A stretch of DNA of 52,436 nt from Candidatus Rokuibacteriota bacterium. Lineage in GTDB: Bacteria; Methylomirabilota; Methylomirabilia; Rokubacteriales; CSP1-6. Below are positions 8,259 to 17,022 of this stretch, piece after piece. The notes under the pieces are model-generated. The model searched no databases and was not told where the DNA came from. It was given only the letters and a program-made list of their open reading frames with translations. Every line of letters begins with the position of its first letter. Positions within the stretch are counted from its first letter, which is position 1. Both the position numbers and the translations under genes were made by a program. Location of the stretch: the NCBI GenBank assembly GCA_003221515.1, contig QHSI01000119.1:1-52436 (forward strand), in the 5' to 3' direction.

Positions 8259-9011
8259 GTGGAGCCACTCGCGATGGCGCGCCGGCGATTCGCCGGCCGG
8301 ATCACGGCGCGCTTTTTCGTTCGCTTCCACATGGGGCTCATCTTCGTCGCCACCGTGGCCGCCGCGCTGGTCACGAGCCGTGTGCTGCTCGGGATCGGCG
8401 TCGACTCGCTCATGCTCCGCTACGCGATCGCCACGGCGGGCGCCTACCTCGTCTTCTTCGTCCTCGTCCGCGCGTGGATCTTCTACGTCGCACGGCTCGC
8501 GCCGCACGACGGGCACCTCGACCTGCCGGACTCCTGGCCTTCCGGCCACGGCTCCGGACCCTCGTTCCACGGCGGCGGTGGCCAGTCGGGCGGCGGCGGC
8601 GCCAGTGGGAGCTTCGACAGCTCCGTCGACGAAGTCCCGGTCTTGCGAACGACGGGGGACGTCGGCGGCGGCAAGGGCGGTGGCTGGGACTTGCCGTTCG
8701 ATCTCGACGACGGCCTGATCTTCGTGATCGCGCTGCTTGTGCTCATCGCCTTCCTCGGCGGCGCCGCGGTCTGGCTCGTGTGGCAGGCGCCGGTGATCCT
8801 GCCGGAGGCGGCATTCGAAGCGCTCCTGGCCGGTGGGCTGGTGAGGGCCGCCCGGCGCGGTGAGTCGCGCGGATGGGCACGCGGCGTGCTGCGGGCGACG
8901 GTGATTCCGTTCGTGCTGGTGCTACTCGCCGCGACGTTCGTCGGCTGGGCGGCGCACCGCGCCTGTCCGGAAGCGACGCGTCTGGCCGACGTGTTCCACG
9001 GATGCTCCTGA
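8259..9011 (+). CDS. Membrane protein of unknown function
   Basis: 250-residue protein that I do not recognise. Two hydrophobic helices near residues 24-45 and 50-70 are followed by a hydrophilic linker of about 85 residues with a glycine/serine-rich stretch (GGGGQSGGGGASGS, then GGGKGGGWD). A third hydrophobic segment (LIFVIALLVLIAFLGGAAVW) and a last one (VIPFVLVLLAATFVGWAA) follow, and the end is cysteine-bearing (HRACPEATRLADVFHGCS). Start GTG 8259; ATG 8274 is possible. It converges with the hydrolase gene, with 4 bp between them. Confidence 0.75.
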   Translation: MEPLAMARRRFAGRITARFFVRFHMGLIFVATVAAALVTSRVLLGIGVDSLMLRYAIATAGAYLVFFVLVRAWIFYVARLAPHDGHLDLPDSWPSGHGSGPSFHGGGGQSGGGGASGSFDSSVDEVPVLRTTGDVGGGKGGGWDLPFDLDDGLIFVIALLVLIAFLGGAAVWLVWQAPVILPEAAFEALLAGGLVRAARRGESRGWARGVLRATVIPFVLVLLAATFVGWAAHRACPEATRLADVFHGCS

Positions 9012-9015
9012 GCGG

Positions 9016-9825
9016 CTAGGTCGAGAAGAACTCCAGCATCAGGCGGTTGACCTCCGCGGCGTTCTCGTACGCCGACCAGTGGCCGGCCGCGGGAATGCGG
9101 TGCACGTCGAGGGTGCCGACGGCCTCGCGGATCTCGCCGATCAAGAGATTCGAGGGCCGGAACGGGGAGTTGTCGCGCACGCCCCACAGAAGTCGAACCC
9201 GGCAACCGGCTTCACGCCGGCTGAGCTGGGCGAGATCGCCCAGCAGCGTGCCGCCGCCGCTCACCTTGCGGCTGTCGAAGCGGGCGCGCCGGACGCACTC
9301 GGCCTGGATGTCCACCGCCTCTTCGGTGACGCTCGCCGGATCGCTGAGCATGTTGACGAGCAGGTTGTGACGGCAGACCTCGCGGAACAGCTTCTCGTCG
9401 TCGCCCGCATCACGATAGCTCCGGGTCGGACGCTCGCCGAAGCGGCGTGACGGGAAGCCGCCAGGCGAGACCAGGCAGAGATGCGTGACCCGCGGTCCCA
9501 GCCGCCGCGCGAGGCTCGCGGCGATGGCGCCGCCGAACGAGAAGCCGGCCAGCCGCAGCGGCGCGCTGCCCGGGAACATCTCGAGGAACAGACCGTGCAC
9601 GAGGTCGAGATAGGCCGGGCCGGTCGTCTCGCGCGGGACCGGCGCCGAGTCACCGTACGAGGGGTGATCGAGCGCGTGCACCGTGAAGCGCGTCGAGAGT
9701 GGCCCGATGTTGCGGATCCAGTGCTTCCACGATCCCATGCCCCCGTGAAACAAGACGAGGTCGGGACCGCTTCCGCTGCGGCGCGCCATCATCCGCGGCG
9801 CTGCGCCTGCCTCCCGGTCGCTCAC
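9016..9825 (-). CDS. Alpha/beta hydrolase
   Basis: Cytoplasmic alpha/beta-hydrolase fold enzyme of about 269 residues. The oxyanion-hole region is LVLFHGGMGSWKHW, the nucleophile elbow LAGFSFGGAIA (G-x-S-x-G), and the late catalytic histidine IPAAGHWSAYENAAEVN. The ring-cleavage C-C hydrolase and epoxide hydrolase branches look similar, so the substrate is open. Start GTG 9825 lies 2 bp after the stop of the LLM oxidoreductase, so the two are co-translated; an internal ATG at 9792 is the alternative. The pairing suggests hydrolysis of the product of the flavin enzyme. Confidence 0.88.
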   Translation of the reverse strand: MSDREAGAAPRMMARRSGSGPDLVLFHGGMGSWKHWIRNIGPLSTRFTVHALDHPSYGDSAPVPRETTGPAYLDLVHGLFLEMFPGSAPLRLAGFSFGGAIAASLARRLGPRVTHLCLVSPGGFPSRRFGERPTRSYRDAGDDEKLFREVCRHNLLVNMLSDPASVTEEAVDIQAECVRRARFDSRKVSGGGTLLGDLAQLSRREAGCRVRLLWGVRDNSPFRPSNLLIGEIREAVGTLDVHRIPAAGHWSAYENAAEVNRLMLEFFST

Positions 9826-9827
9826 GG

Positions 9828-10727
9828 TCAGGCGAGCCCGGGCCGGACGCGCTCGGCGAAGAGGGCGAGCTGCTCGTCGAGCTCGCGGCCGTCCGCGGCG
9901 AGGAACTCCAGCACGAGATGCTCGACACCGAGACCGGCGAGCTCTCGAATCTGATCGACCAGCGCGTTGGGCTCGCCGGCGAGCACGCGGCCGGCGTGCG
10001 TCGACGCCGGCGCGCTCTGGCCCGGCCGCACGATGCGGACGTCGTTGCGCAGCGTGAGCGCCGGCACCGTCGCGCGCCCTCGCGCCTGACAGAGCCGCGC
10101 GATCTCGGCCAGACCCGCCCGCAGCTCCTCGGGCGATCGGTTGATCGGATGCCACGCGGCGCCGAACTGCACGGCGCGGCGCAGCGACGCGCGGCCGTGG
10201 CCGCCGACCCAGATCGGCGGGTGCGGCTTCTGCCGGGGCTTGGGCTCGAACGTGAGCCCGCTGAACTGCGTGTACTTGCCCGCGAACGATGGCTCGCGCT
10301 TCGTCCAGAGCTCCTGCATCGCGCTCAGGTATTCGTCGGTCATCGCGCCGCGCTCCGCGAACGGCACGCCGAGCATCGCGCTCTCGGCGGCCACCCAGCC
10401 GGCGCCGATCCCCAGCACCACCCGGCCGCCGCTCAGCGCGTCGAGCGAGGCGATCATCTTGGCGGTGACGACCGCGTTGCGGTAGGGGACGATGAGCACC
10501 GTGGTCCCGAGACGGACCCGGCGCGTCGCGCCGGCCGCGACCGCGAGCGTCACCAGCGGATCGAAGACGGTCTCGCCGAAATTTTTCACGTTGGCGTGCG
10601 GCACCACCACGTGATCGCTGACCCAGACGGAGTCGTAGCCGAGCTGCTCGGCCCGCACGGCCGTGGACCGGATGATGTCGGGCGTAGCCAGGTGACGGCA
10701 GTTGGGGATCCAGACGCCGAAGTTCAT
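9828..10727 (-). CDS. LLM-class F420/flavin-dependent oxidoreductase
   Basis: 299-residue luciferase-like TIM-barrel monooxygenase or dehydrogenase. It begins MNFGVWIPNCRHLATPDIIR and carries the family blocks LGYDSVWVSDHVVVPH, VRLGTTVLIVPYRNAVVTAK, GGRVVLGIGAGW and HPPIWVGGHGRASLRRAVQF. Starts at ATG 10727 with a purine-rich site upstream (GGGAGG). Coupled to the following alpha/beta hydrolase. Whether the cofactor is F420 or FMN cannot be read from the sequence. Confidence 0.9.
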   Translation of the reverse strand: MNFGVWIPNCRHLATPDIIRSTAVRAEQLGYDSVWVSDHVVVPHANVKNFGETVFDPLVTLAVAAGATRRVRLGTTVLIVPYRNAVVTAKMIASLDALSGGRVVLGIGAGWVAAESAMLGVPFAERGAMTDEYLSAMQELWTKREPSFAGKYTQFSGLTFEPKPRQKPHPPIWVGGHGRASLRRAVQFGAAWHPINRSPEELRAGLAEIARLCQARGRATVPALTLRNDVRIVRPGQSAPASTHAGRVLAGEPNALVDQIRELAGLGVEHLVLEFLAADGRELDEQLALFAERVRPGLA

Positions 10728-10749
10728 CGCGCCTCCCTATTTGGTCGCC

Positions 10750-10864
10750 GCGCCTCACTCGGCGGGGTCTGTTCGTATTGCTCGCCTCGGGCCGGGGGCC
10801 CCAGCCCCCGGGCGGCCCTGCGGCTCGCACTGCGGCCCCGCGACGGCTTGCGCCGCGCACTGCG
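10750..10864 (+). repeat. Dispersed GC-rich intergenic repeat, family 1 copy A
   Basis: About 115 bp aligning over its whole length with 25777-25892 at roughly 88% identity by eye. Shared core includes GGGCGGCCCTGCGGCTCGCA and CTGCGGCCCCGCGACGGCT. It contains GGGGGCCCCAGCCCCC, able to fold. It ends 20 bp before the aminotransferase start. No ORF. Confidence 0.8.
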
Positions 10865-10872
10865 GCGTTGAC

Positions 10873-10878
10873 TATACT
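10873..10878 (+). promoter_or_regulatory. Putative -10 (TATACT) of aminotransferase gene
   Basis: TATACT six bases before GTG 10885. A TTGCGC 19 bp upstream lies inside repeat copy A and could act as a weak -35. Predicts a leaderless mRNA. Confidence 0.45.
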
Positions 10879-10884
10879 CCGATC

Positions 10885-12060
10885 GTGATCGTCTCCAGGG
10901 CCGTGACCGAGAACCTGACGCGGGCGTCGTGGATCCGCCGCATGTTCGAGGAGGGCGCGCGTCTCAAGCAGGAGCGCGGCGCCGACAAGGTCTTCGACTT
11001 CACGCTGGGCAACCCGGAGGTCGAGCCGCCGCCGGCCGTGCTGGCCGCCGCGCGTCGCGTGCTCGAGAGCGACAAGCCGCACCTGCACGCGTACATGCCC
11101 AACGCCGGCTATCCTCAGGTGCGCGAGGCGGTGGCCGGGCGACTGCGCGCGGCCACCGGGCTGCCGTACACCGCCAACCACGTCGTGATGACCGTGGGCG
11201 CCGGCGCGGCGCTCAACACGGTGCTGAAGGCGCTGCTCGATCCCGGCGACGAGGTGCTCACGGTGGCGCCGTTCTTCGCGGAGTACGTGTTCTACGCCGA
11301 GAACCACGGCGGCAAGCTCGTGGTCGTGCCGCCGAAGGCCGACCTGACGCCCGACGTCGCCAGGCTCGAGGCGGCCATCACGGAGCGGACGCGCGCGATT
11401 CTGGTGAACTCGCCCAATAATCCCAGCGGCGTCATCTACCCGGCGTCGACGTTCGTCGAGATCGAGGCGATGCTCACGCGCGCCGCGCGGCCCATCGTGC
11501 TCGTGAGCGACGAGCCCTATCGCGCCCTCGTTTTCGACGGCGTGCCCGTGCCGGAGGTGGCGCCGCTGGTGACGCGCGCGATCGTCGCGACGTCCTGGTC
11601 CAAGTCGCTCGCCTTGCCCGGCGAGCGCATCGGCTACCTGGCCTTCTCGCCGCGCATGCCGGAGGCGGCGGCGCTGTTCGAAGCGTGCACGTTCACCAGC
11701 CGGGTGCTCGGCTTCGTGAACGCGCCGGCGCTCTGGCAGTGGGTGGTGGCCGAGGTCGGCGATCAGGTGATCGACGTCGCGCCGTATCGCGAGAAGCGCG
11801 ATCTGATGTACGAGGGGCTGACGCGCATCGGCTACCGTTGCGTGAAGCCGCAGGGCGCGTTCTACGTGTTCCCGCGGACCCCCATCGAGGACGACGTGGC
11901 CTTCGTCCGCCTGCTGGCCGAGGAGGGCGTGCTGACCGTACCCGGCTCCGGCTTCGGCATGCCCGGCCACATCCGCATCTCGCTCACCGTGGAGCGCGAG
12001 ACCATCGTGCGCGCGCTGCCCGGCTTCGAGCGTGCTTTCCGCAAGGCCCAGGCGACGTAA
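10885..12060 (+). CDS. PLP-dependent aminotransferase (class I/II, aspartate aminotransferase fold)
   Basis: 391-residue fold-type I aminotransferase. Visible: substrate-side FDFTLGNPEVEPP, cofactor ring-stacking region TVGAGAALNTVLKALLDPGDEVL, SPNNPSGVIYP (about 176-186), VSDEPYRALVF, and the Schiff-base lysine K240 in SWSKSLALPGERIGYLAF. Amino acid substrate unknown; the closest reading is an AspC/AlaA-like enzyme. Start GTG 10885 fits the TATACT-N6-GTG spacing; GTG 10903 is an alternative. RidA follows 13 bp downstream, a sensible partner because it hydrolyses reactive enamine/imine products of PLP enzymes. Confidence 0.92.
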   Translation: MIVSRAVTENLTRASWIRRMFEEGARLKQERGADKVFDFTLGNPEVEPPPAVLAAARRVLESDKPHLHAYMPNAGYPQVREAVAGRLRAATGLPYTANHVVMTVGAGAALNTVLKALLDPGDEVLTVAPFFAEYVFYAENHGGKLVVVPPKADLTPDVARLEAAITERTRAILVNSPNNPSGVIYPASTFVEIEAMLTRAARPIVLVSDEPYRALVFDGVPVPEVAPLVTRAIVATSWSKSLALPGERIGYLAFSPRMPEAAALFEACTFTSRVLGFVNAPALWQWVVAEVGDQVIDVAPYREKRDLMYEGLTRIGYRCVKPQGAFYVFPRTPIEDDVAFVRLLAEEGVLTVPGSGFGMPGHIRISLTVERETIVRALPGFERAFRKAQAT

Positions 12061-12073
12061 GGAGAGAGACGCC

Positions 12074-12475
12074 ATGAAGATGCAGCGCGTGACCAGCCCC
12101 AAGCTGCCGGAGCCCGCGCCCGGAACCTGGTCGAACTGTCGCGTCTACGGCAACCAGTTCTTCGTCGCGGGCATGACCGCCGGCGACGGCAAGGGCGGGG
12201 TGCTGGGCGACGGCTCGACGTACAGCCAGGCCAAGGAGACCTTCACCAAGATCAAGCACCTCATCGAGGCGGCCGGCGGGAAGATGAACGACGTCATCCG
12301 CGTCGACATCTACGTGACCGACATCAAGCAGCGCGAAGAGGTGTGGAAGGCGCGCCGGGAGTTCTTCACCGGCGACTTCCCGACCTCGACCCTCGTCGAA
12401 GTTCGCGCGCTCGCGACGCCTCGGCTGGTCGTCGAGGTGAACGCCACCGGGTTCATCGGCGGCAGCGGCGACTGA
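12074..12475 (+). CDS. ridA: RidA family reactive imine/enamine deaminase
   Basis: 133-residue RidA/YjgF/UK114-fold protein that hydrolyses 2-aminoacrylate-type imines or related substrates as a homotrimer. NQFFVAGMTAGDGKGGVLGD, the helix YSQAKETFTKIKHLIEAAGG and VIRVDIYVTDIKQREEVWKA are the family blocks; the arginine usually needed for canonical activity would lie in STLVEVRALATPRLVVEVNA. ATG 12074 has a strong AAGGAGAGAG site. Same transcript as the aminotransferase. A perfect stem-loop overlaps its stop codon. Confidence 0.92.
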   Translation: MKMQRVTSPKLPEPAPGTWSNCRVYGNQFFVAGMTAGDGKGGVLGDGSTYSQAKETFTKIKHLIEAAGGKMNDVIRVDIYVTDIKQREEVWKARREFFTGDFPTSTLVEVRALATPRLVVEVNATGFIGGSGD

Positions 12476-12503
12476 GGCGCCCGGCGAGTCGGCGGCGCCT
12501 CAG
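12472..12503. terminator. Stem-loop between convergent ridA and VOC genes
   Basis: Perfect 10-bp inverted repeat CTGAGGCGCC / GGCGCCTCAG with a 12-nt loop. It covers the ridA stop codon and sits before the convergent VOC stop. No T-run, so it may act as a two-way termination or mRNA 3'-end stabilising hairpin. Confidence 0.5.
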
Positions 12504-12515
12504 CCCACCGCCTGG

Positions 12516-13058
12516 CTAGCTGACTTTGGCGGCCGCCGCGGGGCTCTGGATCCCGGCGTTCATATACATCCGGCGGATCGATACCTCGTTGCGCAGCTGC
12601 AGGCGCGCGTCGTCGTCGTTCAGGTTCCGCGTGAAGCAGCAGAACTCGAGCTGAAGGCCGTTGGGATCCTTGAAGTAGATCGACTTGGCCCAGTCGTGGT
12701 CGACGACGTCCGTCACCTCGACGCCGCGGGCGATCAGCTCGTTGCGCTTCTCGACCAGCGCCGCCTCCGAGCCCGCCTCGAACGCGAAGTGGTAGAACGC
12801 GCTCGGCACGCCGAGCCCGCGGTTGATCCCGGCCTCGTAGTGCGCCGGCACGTCCGGCACCCCGCGGGCTTCCATGAACGCCAGCAGCTGATCGCGCCCG
12901 GTGTCGAAGAAGATGTGGCGGATCTGTCCCCCCTCCTTGACCTTGAGGATGTCGCAACGCACCGCCTTGAACTTCAGGACGCTCTCATAGAAGTCGCGGG
13001 TCTTGTCCAGATCCAGCGTCGACAGGCCGATGTGGGAGAAGCCTCTATTCGTCATCAC
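12516..13058 (-). CDS. VOC (glyoxalase/extradiol dioxygenase) superfamily protein
   Basis: 180-residue vicinal-oxygen-chelate protein. Two beta-alpha-beta-beta-beta modules are visible: FSHIGLSTLDLDKTRDFYES at the start gives the first metal histidine (H9 region), and YHFAFEAGSEAALVEKRNEL plus FKDPNGLQLEFCCFT give the second histidine and the late glutamate. This is the metal-binding set of fosfomycin-resistance or extradiol-type members; the substrate is not clear. It is the last gene of the CMD-SDR-hyuA-hyuB set, 16 bp after hyuB, with an AGGAGG-like site upstream of ATG 13058. Confidence 0.88.
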   Translation of the reverse strand: MMTNRGFSHIGLSTLDLDKTRDFYESVLKFKAVRCDILKVKEGGQIRHIFFDTGRDQLLAFMEARGVPDVPAHYEAGINRGLGVPSAFYHFAFEAGSEAALVEKRNELIARGVEVTDVVDHDWAKSIYFKDPNGLQLEFCCFTRNLNDDDARLQLRNEVSIRRMYMNAGIQSPAAAAKVS

Positions 13059-13074
13059 GTGCCTCCTGTGTTTT

Positions 13075-14950
13075 TCACTTGAGCCCCATCGAGCCGCGAA
13101 GATTGTGCCACAGTCCGACGAGCTCGTCCGCTGTCACCGGCCGCTGGGCAGCGAGCGCGTCGACCCGCGCGTAGAGCTTGCGCCGCACGTACGCGCGATA
13201 GGGCGCGGGCAGCCCCATCAAGAGCTCGATGAACGCGTCTTGAAGAGCCGCCGGCCAGCGGCGCTCGTGCTCGCGGCGCACCAGCCCGAAGTCGAACGGC
13301 GCGTCGGCGGCGGCGCCGGTCCCCGACCGTCTCAGCGCGGCCGTCGCCTCCTCATCGACCCGATCGCCCCGGAGGACCACGCCGTACGCGTCGCGCGCGT
13401 GCTCGCGGGAGATGAGCCCGGCCACGACGTCGTCGAGGACGCGCGCCGGCGGGCGCTGGAAGCGGTCGCCGTGGCCGCCGCCGCCGGGAGTGCGGACGCT
13501 CAGCACGTCGCCGGGCTCGAGCGAGAGCACGTCGATCTTCGAGAGGGGCCGCTCGTCGGCGGTGTCCGGATTCAACACCACGCTGCCGGTCGCCGCCGCC
13601 GAGCCGCCGGACACGCCCCAGGGCGCGAAGCGCAGCCGCTCCATCCCGCGCGCGGTCACGATCCCCTCGGGACGGAACACCTGAAAGTCGAGGCGAACAC
13701 CGAACCCGCCACGGAACCGTCCCGGACCGGCCGAGTTCGGTACCAGGTGGTAGCGCCGCACGACGATCGGCACTTCGGCCTCGAGCGTCTCGGCCGGCGT
13801 CGTCTTTAGAAATCCGAGCGAGGCGTCGCAACCGTCGACACCGTCACGGCCCGGGCGGCCACCGCCCCCGCCGATCATCGGCTCGATCACGGTCACGTGG
13901 CGCCGGCCCGCCTCAGGGTCCGGGAGCGAGAGCGCGACCATGCAGCCTTGACCGCCGCTGGCCGCCGGGATGTGGGCGGGCACCGCGCGCGCGAGGGCGC
14001 CGAGCACCGCGTCGTAGATCCGGAGCACGGTCGCGTAGCGCACGCCGCACGCCGCCGGGAACTTCGGCGATGGACATGAACGGATGCACGCGCCCGGCGG
14101 TCGGCACGTTGAGGGCCGAGCCCACCTGCACGTCGCTGCCCGTGAAATCGAGATGGATCTCGCCGTCGCCGATCGTCATCGCGACCTTCAAGCGGATCGG
14201 AATGTTCGTCGCGACGTCATCCTCTATGTAGTCCACGAACTCGTAGCGGCCGGCCGGCATGCGGCGGATGAGCGCCTCCACCTTGCGCGCCGCGTAGTCG
14301 ATCAGGTCGTCCATGGCCTTGTCGACGGTGTCGGGGCCGAAGCGCCGGATCAGCTCGTGCATCCGGCGCTCGCCGGTCGTGAGCCCGGCCACCAGCGCTT
14401 GCAGGTCGCCCCAGTTCTGCTCGGGGATCCGGCAGTTGGCCAGGATCACGTCGAGCAGGTCGCGGTTGACCGCACCACGCACGAAGAGCTTCGTGGGCGG
14501 CAGCCGCAGCCCTTCCTGGAAGATCTCGGACGCGCGCGGCGAGATGCTGGCCGGCACCATGCCGCCCACGTCGGAGCTGTGCAGGAAGCCGGCGCCATAC
14601 GCCACGAGCCGGCCGTCCCAGAAGATCGGGCGGATCAGGTGGATGTCGGGCAGGTGAGTGGCCGCCGCCGCAGAGCTGTACGGGTCGTTGGTGATCACGA
14701 CGTCGCCGGGCTCGAGCGGTCCCACCGCCTCGAGCGTCGCCGCGTAGCTGATGCCACCGAAGCTCGCTACACCGAGCTCGATCGGGTACGCGAAGAACTC
14801 GCCGTTGGGATTGAGCAGGCCGCAGGTGAAGTCGGCGGTCTCCTTCACGAACGTCGTGTACGCCGTCCGCTCGACGACGTACGCCATCTCTTCCACGGCG
14901 CCCTGCAGATAGTTCCGGAGGATCTCCACGGTCAGCGCGTCGAGACGCAT
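13075..14950 (-). pseudogene. hyuB: Hydantoinase B/oxoprolinase subunit, internal deletion with frameshift
   Basis: Partner subunit of HyuA in ATP-dependent opening of hydantoin or oxoproline-like rings. The 5' part (ATG 14950, about 294 residues) reads normally through DFTCGLLNPNGEFFAYP, VVITNDPYSSAAAATHLPDI and LDFTGSDVQVGSALNVPT. After GRVHPFMSI (about 14065) the homology continues in another frame as KFPAACGVRYATVLRIYDAV and then to the normal C-terminus, with IEPMIGGGGGRPGRDGVDG. About 40 residues expected between the two parts are absent and the frame is shifted by one. So a deletion of roughly 120 bp that is not a multiple of three is inferred. HyuA, SDR and VOC around it are intact, so an assembly error is possible. 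Confidence 0.8.
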
Positions 14951-17019
14951 CAGTTCTCCCTCCGGAGCAACAGGTTGCCGTAGCGGTCGACCTCGCCGTT
15001 GTGGTCGGCCGGCACCAGCACTGTCGTGTCGGGCTGCTCGACAATGGCCGGGCCGGTCAGGCGCGCGCCGCGCCCGAGCGCGTCGCGGTCGAAGACGCGC
15101 GCCTCCATGGGGCGCCCGTCGAGCCAGACCCGGCGCGTCGCCCGCGGCGCCGGCGGCGACGATCTCGCGTCCACCTCGGCGAGCGGCACGCGCGGGCGTG
15201 CGGCACGCAGCTGAACGCGGAGGTTCACGATCTCCGCCGGCGCTTCTCGATCCGCGTGGCCGTAGGCGCGCTCGTGGGCGCGGTGAAACGCCGAGCGAAT
15301 CGGCGCGTCGCCGCCGGGCGCCAGCCAGGCGGGATCCACGTCCACCTCGATCTCATACGACTGGCCGACGTAGCGCATGTCCGCCGCGTGACGGAAGGTG
15401 GCCGGCCCTGAGCCGGCGCCGTGCCGCCCGAGCCAGTCGGTGAGCTCGGACCGGAGGCCGTCGTACTGCTCTCGCAGCGTGGAGGTCTCGAGCAGCCGGG
15501 CATCGAGGTGCGCGTGCACGGTGCGGACCGCGTCGCTCACGATGTCGGCGCTGATCGCGCCGAGCGCACAGAGCGTTCCGGGGGAGCGCGGCACGAAGAC
15601 GGCAGGGATACCGACCTCGCGGGCCAGCAGCGCGCCCACGACCGGGCCGGCGCCGCCGAAGGCCACCAGCGTGAAATCGCGCGGGTCCACCGCGGCGCGC
15701 GACAGGATCTTGGTGAACTCCGCGTACATGTTCGAGACCGCGACGCGGACCACGCTCTCGGCCGCCTCGTTCGGGCTCATCGCGAGCGAGCCGGCGAATC
15801 GCGCGATCGCCTCCTCGGCCAGCGACCGGTTCAGGCGCATCCGCCCCCCGAGAAACCGCTTGGGGTCGAGGAAGCCCGAGACCAGGAACGCGTCGGTGAG
15901 TGTGGCGTCCTTGCCGCCCCGGCCGTAGCACGCCGGGCCGGGGTTGGCGCCGGTGCTCTGCGGTCCGACTTTTGGCAGGCCGACGTCGTCGACCCAGGCG
16001 ACCGAGCCGCCGCCAGCGCCGATCGCCGTCACCCCGACCACCGGCATCATCACCGGCACACCGCCGATGTGCTCGCTCGTGCTGGAGCGTGGGCGCCCGC
16101 CCTCGACCACCGCGATGTCGGCGCTGGTGCCGCCGACGTCCAGCGTGATCACGTTCGGCAGGCCGGCCTCGCCGGCCACGTACGCGGCGCCGATCACTCC
16201 CGATGCCGGCCCGGACAAGAGTGTGGCGACCGTCTGGCGGCGCGCGGCGGCCACGGGCATGATGCCGCCGTTCGACTTCGTGACGTGCGGCGTCGCCGGC
16301 ACCCCGCGCGCGGCGAGCGCCGCCTCGAACCCCTCGAGGTAGCGCCGCACCTGGGGTTGCACGTAGGCGTCGAGCACGGCCAGCGCGGTGCGCTCGTACT
16401 CGCGCGACTGCGGCCAGATCTCCGACGACGTGCTCACCGGGAGCCCAGCGGCGATGGTCTCGGCGATCGCGCGCGCCTGCCGCTCGTGCGCCCCATTGCG
16501 ATACGAATGGATCAAGGAGATCACGAGCCCCTCGACGTTCTGGCCGGTCAGCCGTTGCACGGCCTCGCGCACGCTGCCCTCGTCGAGCGGGGTGTCGACG
16601 CTGCCGTCGGCGCGGAGCCGCTCGGTCACCTCGGCCACACGCGCGCGCGGGATCAGGGGTAGCGGGCGCGCGCCGTCGAGATCGAACGGGTTCGGCAGGC
16701 GGAGCCGCTGGAGCTCGAGGACGTCGCGGAACCCCGCGGTCACCAGCAGGCCGAGCCGGGCGCCCGCGCGCTGGATGAGCGTGTTCACCGCGATCGTGGT
16801 CCCGTGCACGACGGTCCCGATCTCGCGCAGGTCGATGCCGTGCTCGTCGGTGAGCCGCTCGAGCCCGACGCGCACCGCCTCGGCGAACGCGTGCGGTGTC
16901 GACGGGACCTTGAGACCGATCAGCCCGCCGGTCTCGGTGTCGAAGAGGGCGAAGTCGGTGAAGGTGCCCCCGATGTCGATTCCGAGCCACAGCCGAGGCG
17001 CGCGCTGAGGAGGCGCCAC
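14950..17019 (-). CDS. hyuA: Hydantoinase A/oxoprolinase (N-methylhydantoinase A) subunit
   Basis: 689-residue ASKHA-fold ATPase subunit. Phosphate-binding loop 1 is GIDIGGTFTDFALFDTETGG near residues 13-32 and the second is ITLDVGGTSADIAVVEGG near 290. VVHGTTIAVNTLIQRAG, LLSGPASGVIGAAYVAGEAG and LVAFGGAGPVVGALLAREVG are family signatures. It starts at GTG 17019, 3 bp after the SDR stop, and its TGA overlaps the hyuB ATG by one base, so translation is coupled. With intact hyuB it would form an ATP-dependent ring-opening amidase; the substrate is unknown. Confidence 0.93.
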   Translation of the reverse strand: MAPPQRAPRLWLGIDIGGTFTDFALFDTETGGLIGLKVPSTPHAFAEAVRVGLERLTDEHGIDLREIGTVVHGTTIAVNTLIQRAGARLGLLVTAGFRDVLELQRLRLPNPFDLDGARPLPLIPRARVAEVTERLRADGSVDTPLDEGSVREAVQRLTGQNVEGLVISLIHSYRNGAHERQARAIAETIAAGLPVSTSSEIWPQSREYERTALAVLDAYVQPQVRRYLEGFEAALAARGVPATPHVTKSNGGIMPVAAARRQTVATLLSGPASGVIGAAYVAGEAGLPNVITLDVGGTSADIAVVEGGRPRSSTSEHIGGVPVMMPVVGVTAIGAGGGSVAWVDDVGLPKVGPQSTGANPGPACYGRGGKDATLTDAFLVSGFLDPKRFLGGRMRLNRSLAEEAIARFAGSLAMSPNEAAESVVRVAVSNMYAEFTKILSRAAVDPRDFTLVAFGGAGPVVGALLAREVGIPAVFVPRSPGTLCALGAISADIVSDAVRTVHAHLDARLLETSTLREQYDGLRSELTDWLGRHGAGSGPATFRHAADMRYVGQSYEIEVDVDPAWLAPGGDAPIRSAFHRAHERAYGHADREAPAEIVNLRVQLRAARPRVPLAEVDARSSPPAPRATRRVWLDGRPMEARVFDRDALGRGARLTGPAIVEQPDTTVLVPADHNGEVDRYGNLLLRREN

Positions 17020-17022
17020 GAC

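Noticed and set aside
9016-12102. A 1028-codon open frame on the minus strand
   Set aside because: Only its last 269 codons read as a protein (alpha/beta hydrolase); the rest is arginine-rich antisense of the LLM and aminotransferase genes, as expected at high GC.
12472-12503. Classical rho-independent terminator
   Set aside because: The stem is perfect but no U-run follows on either strand, so it is listed only as a stem-loop.
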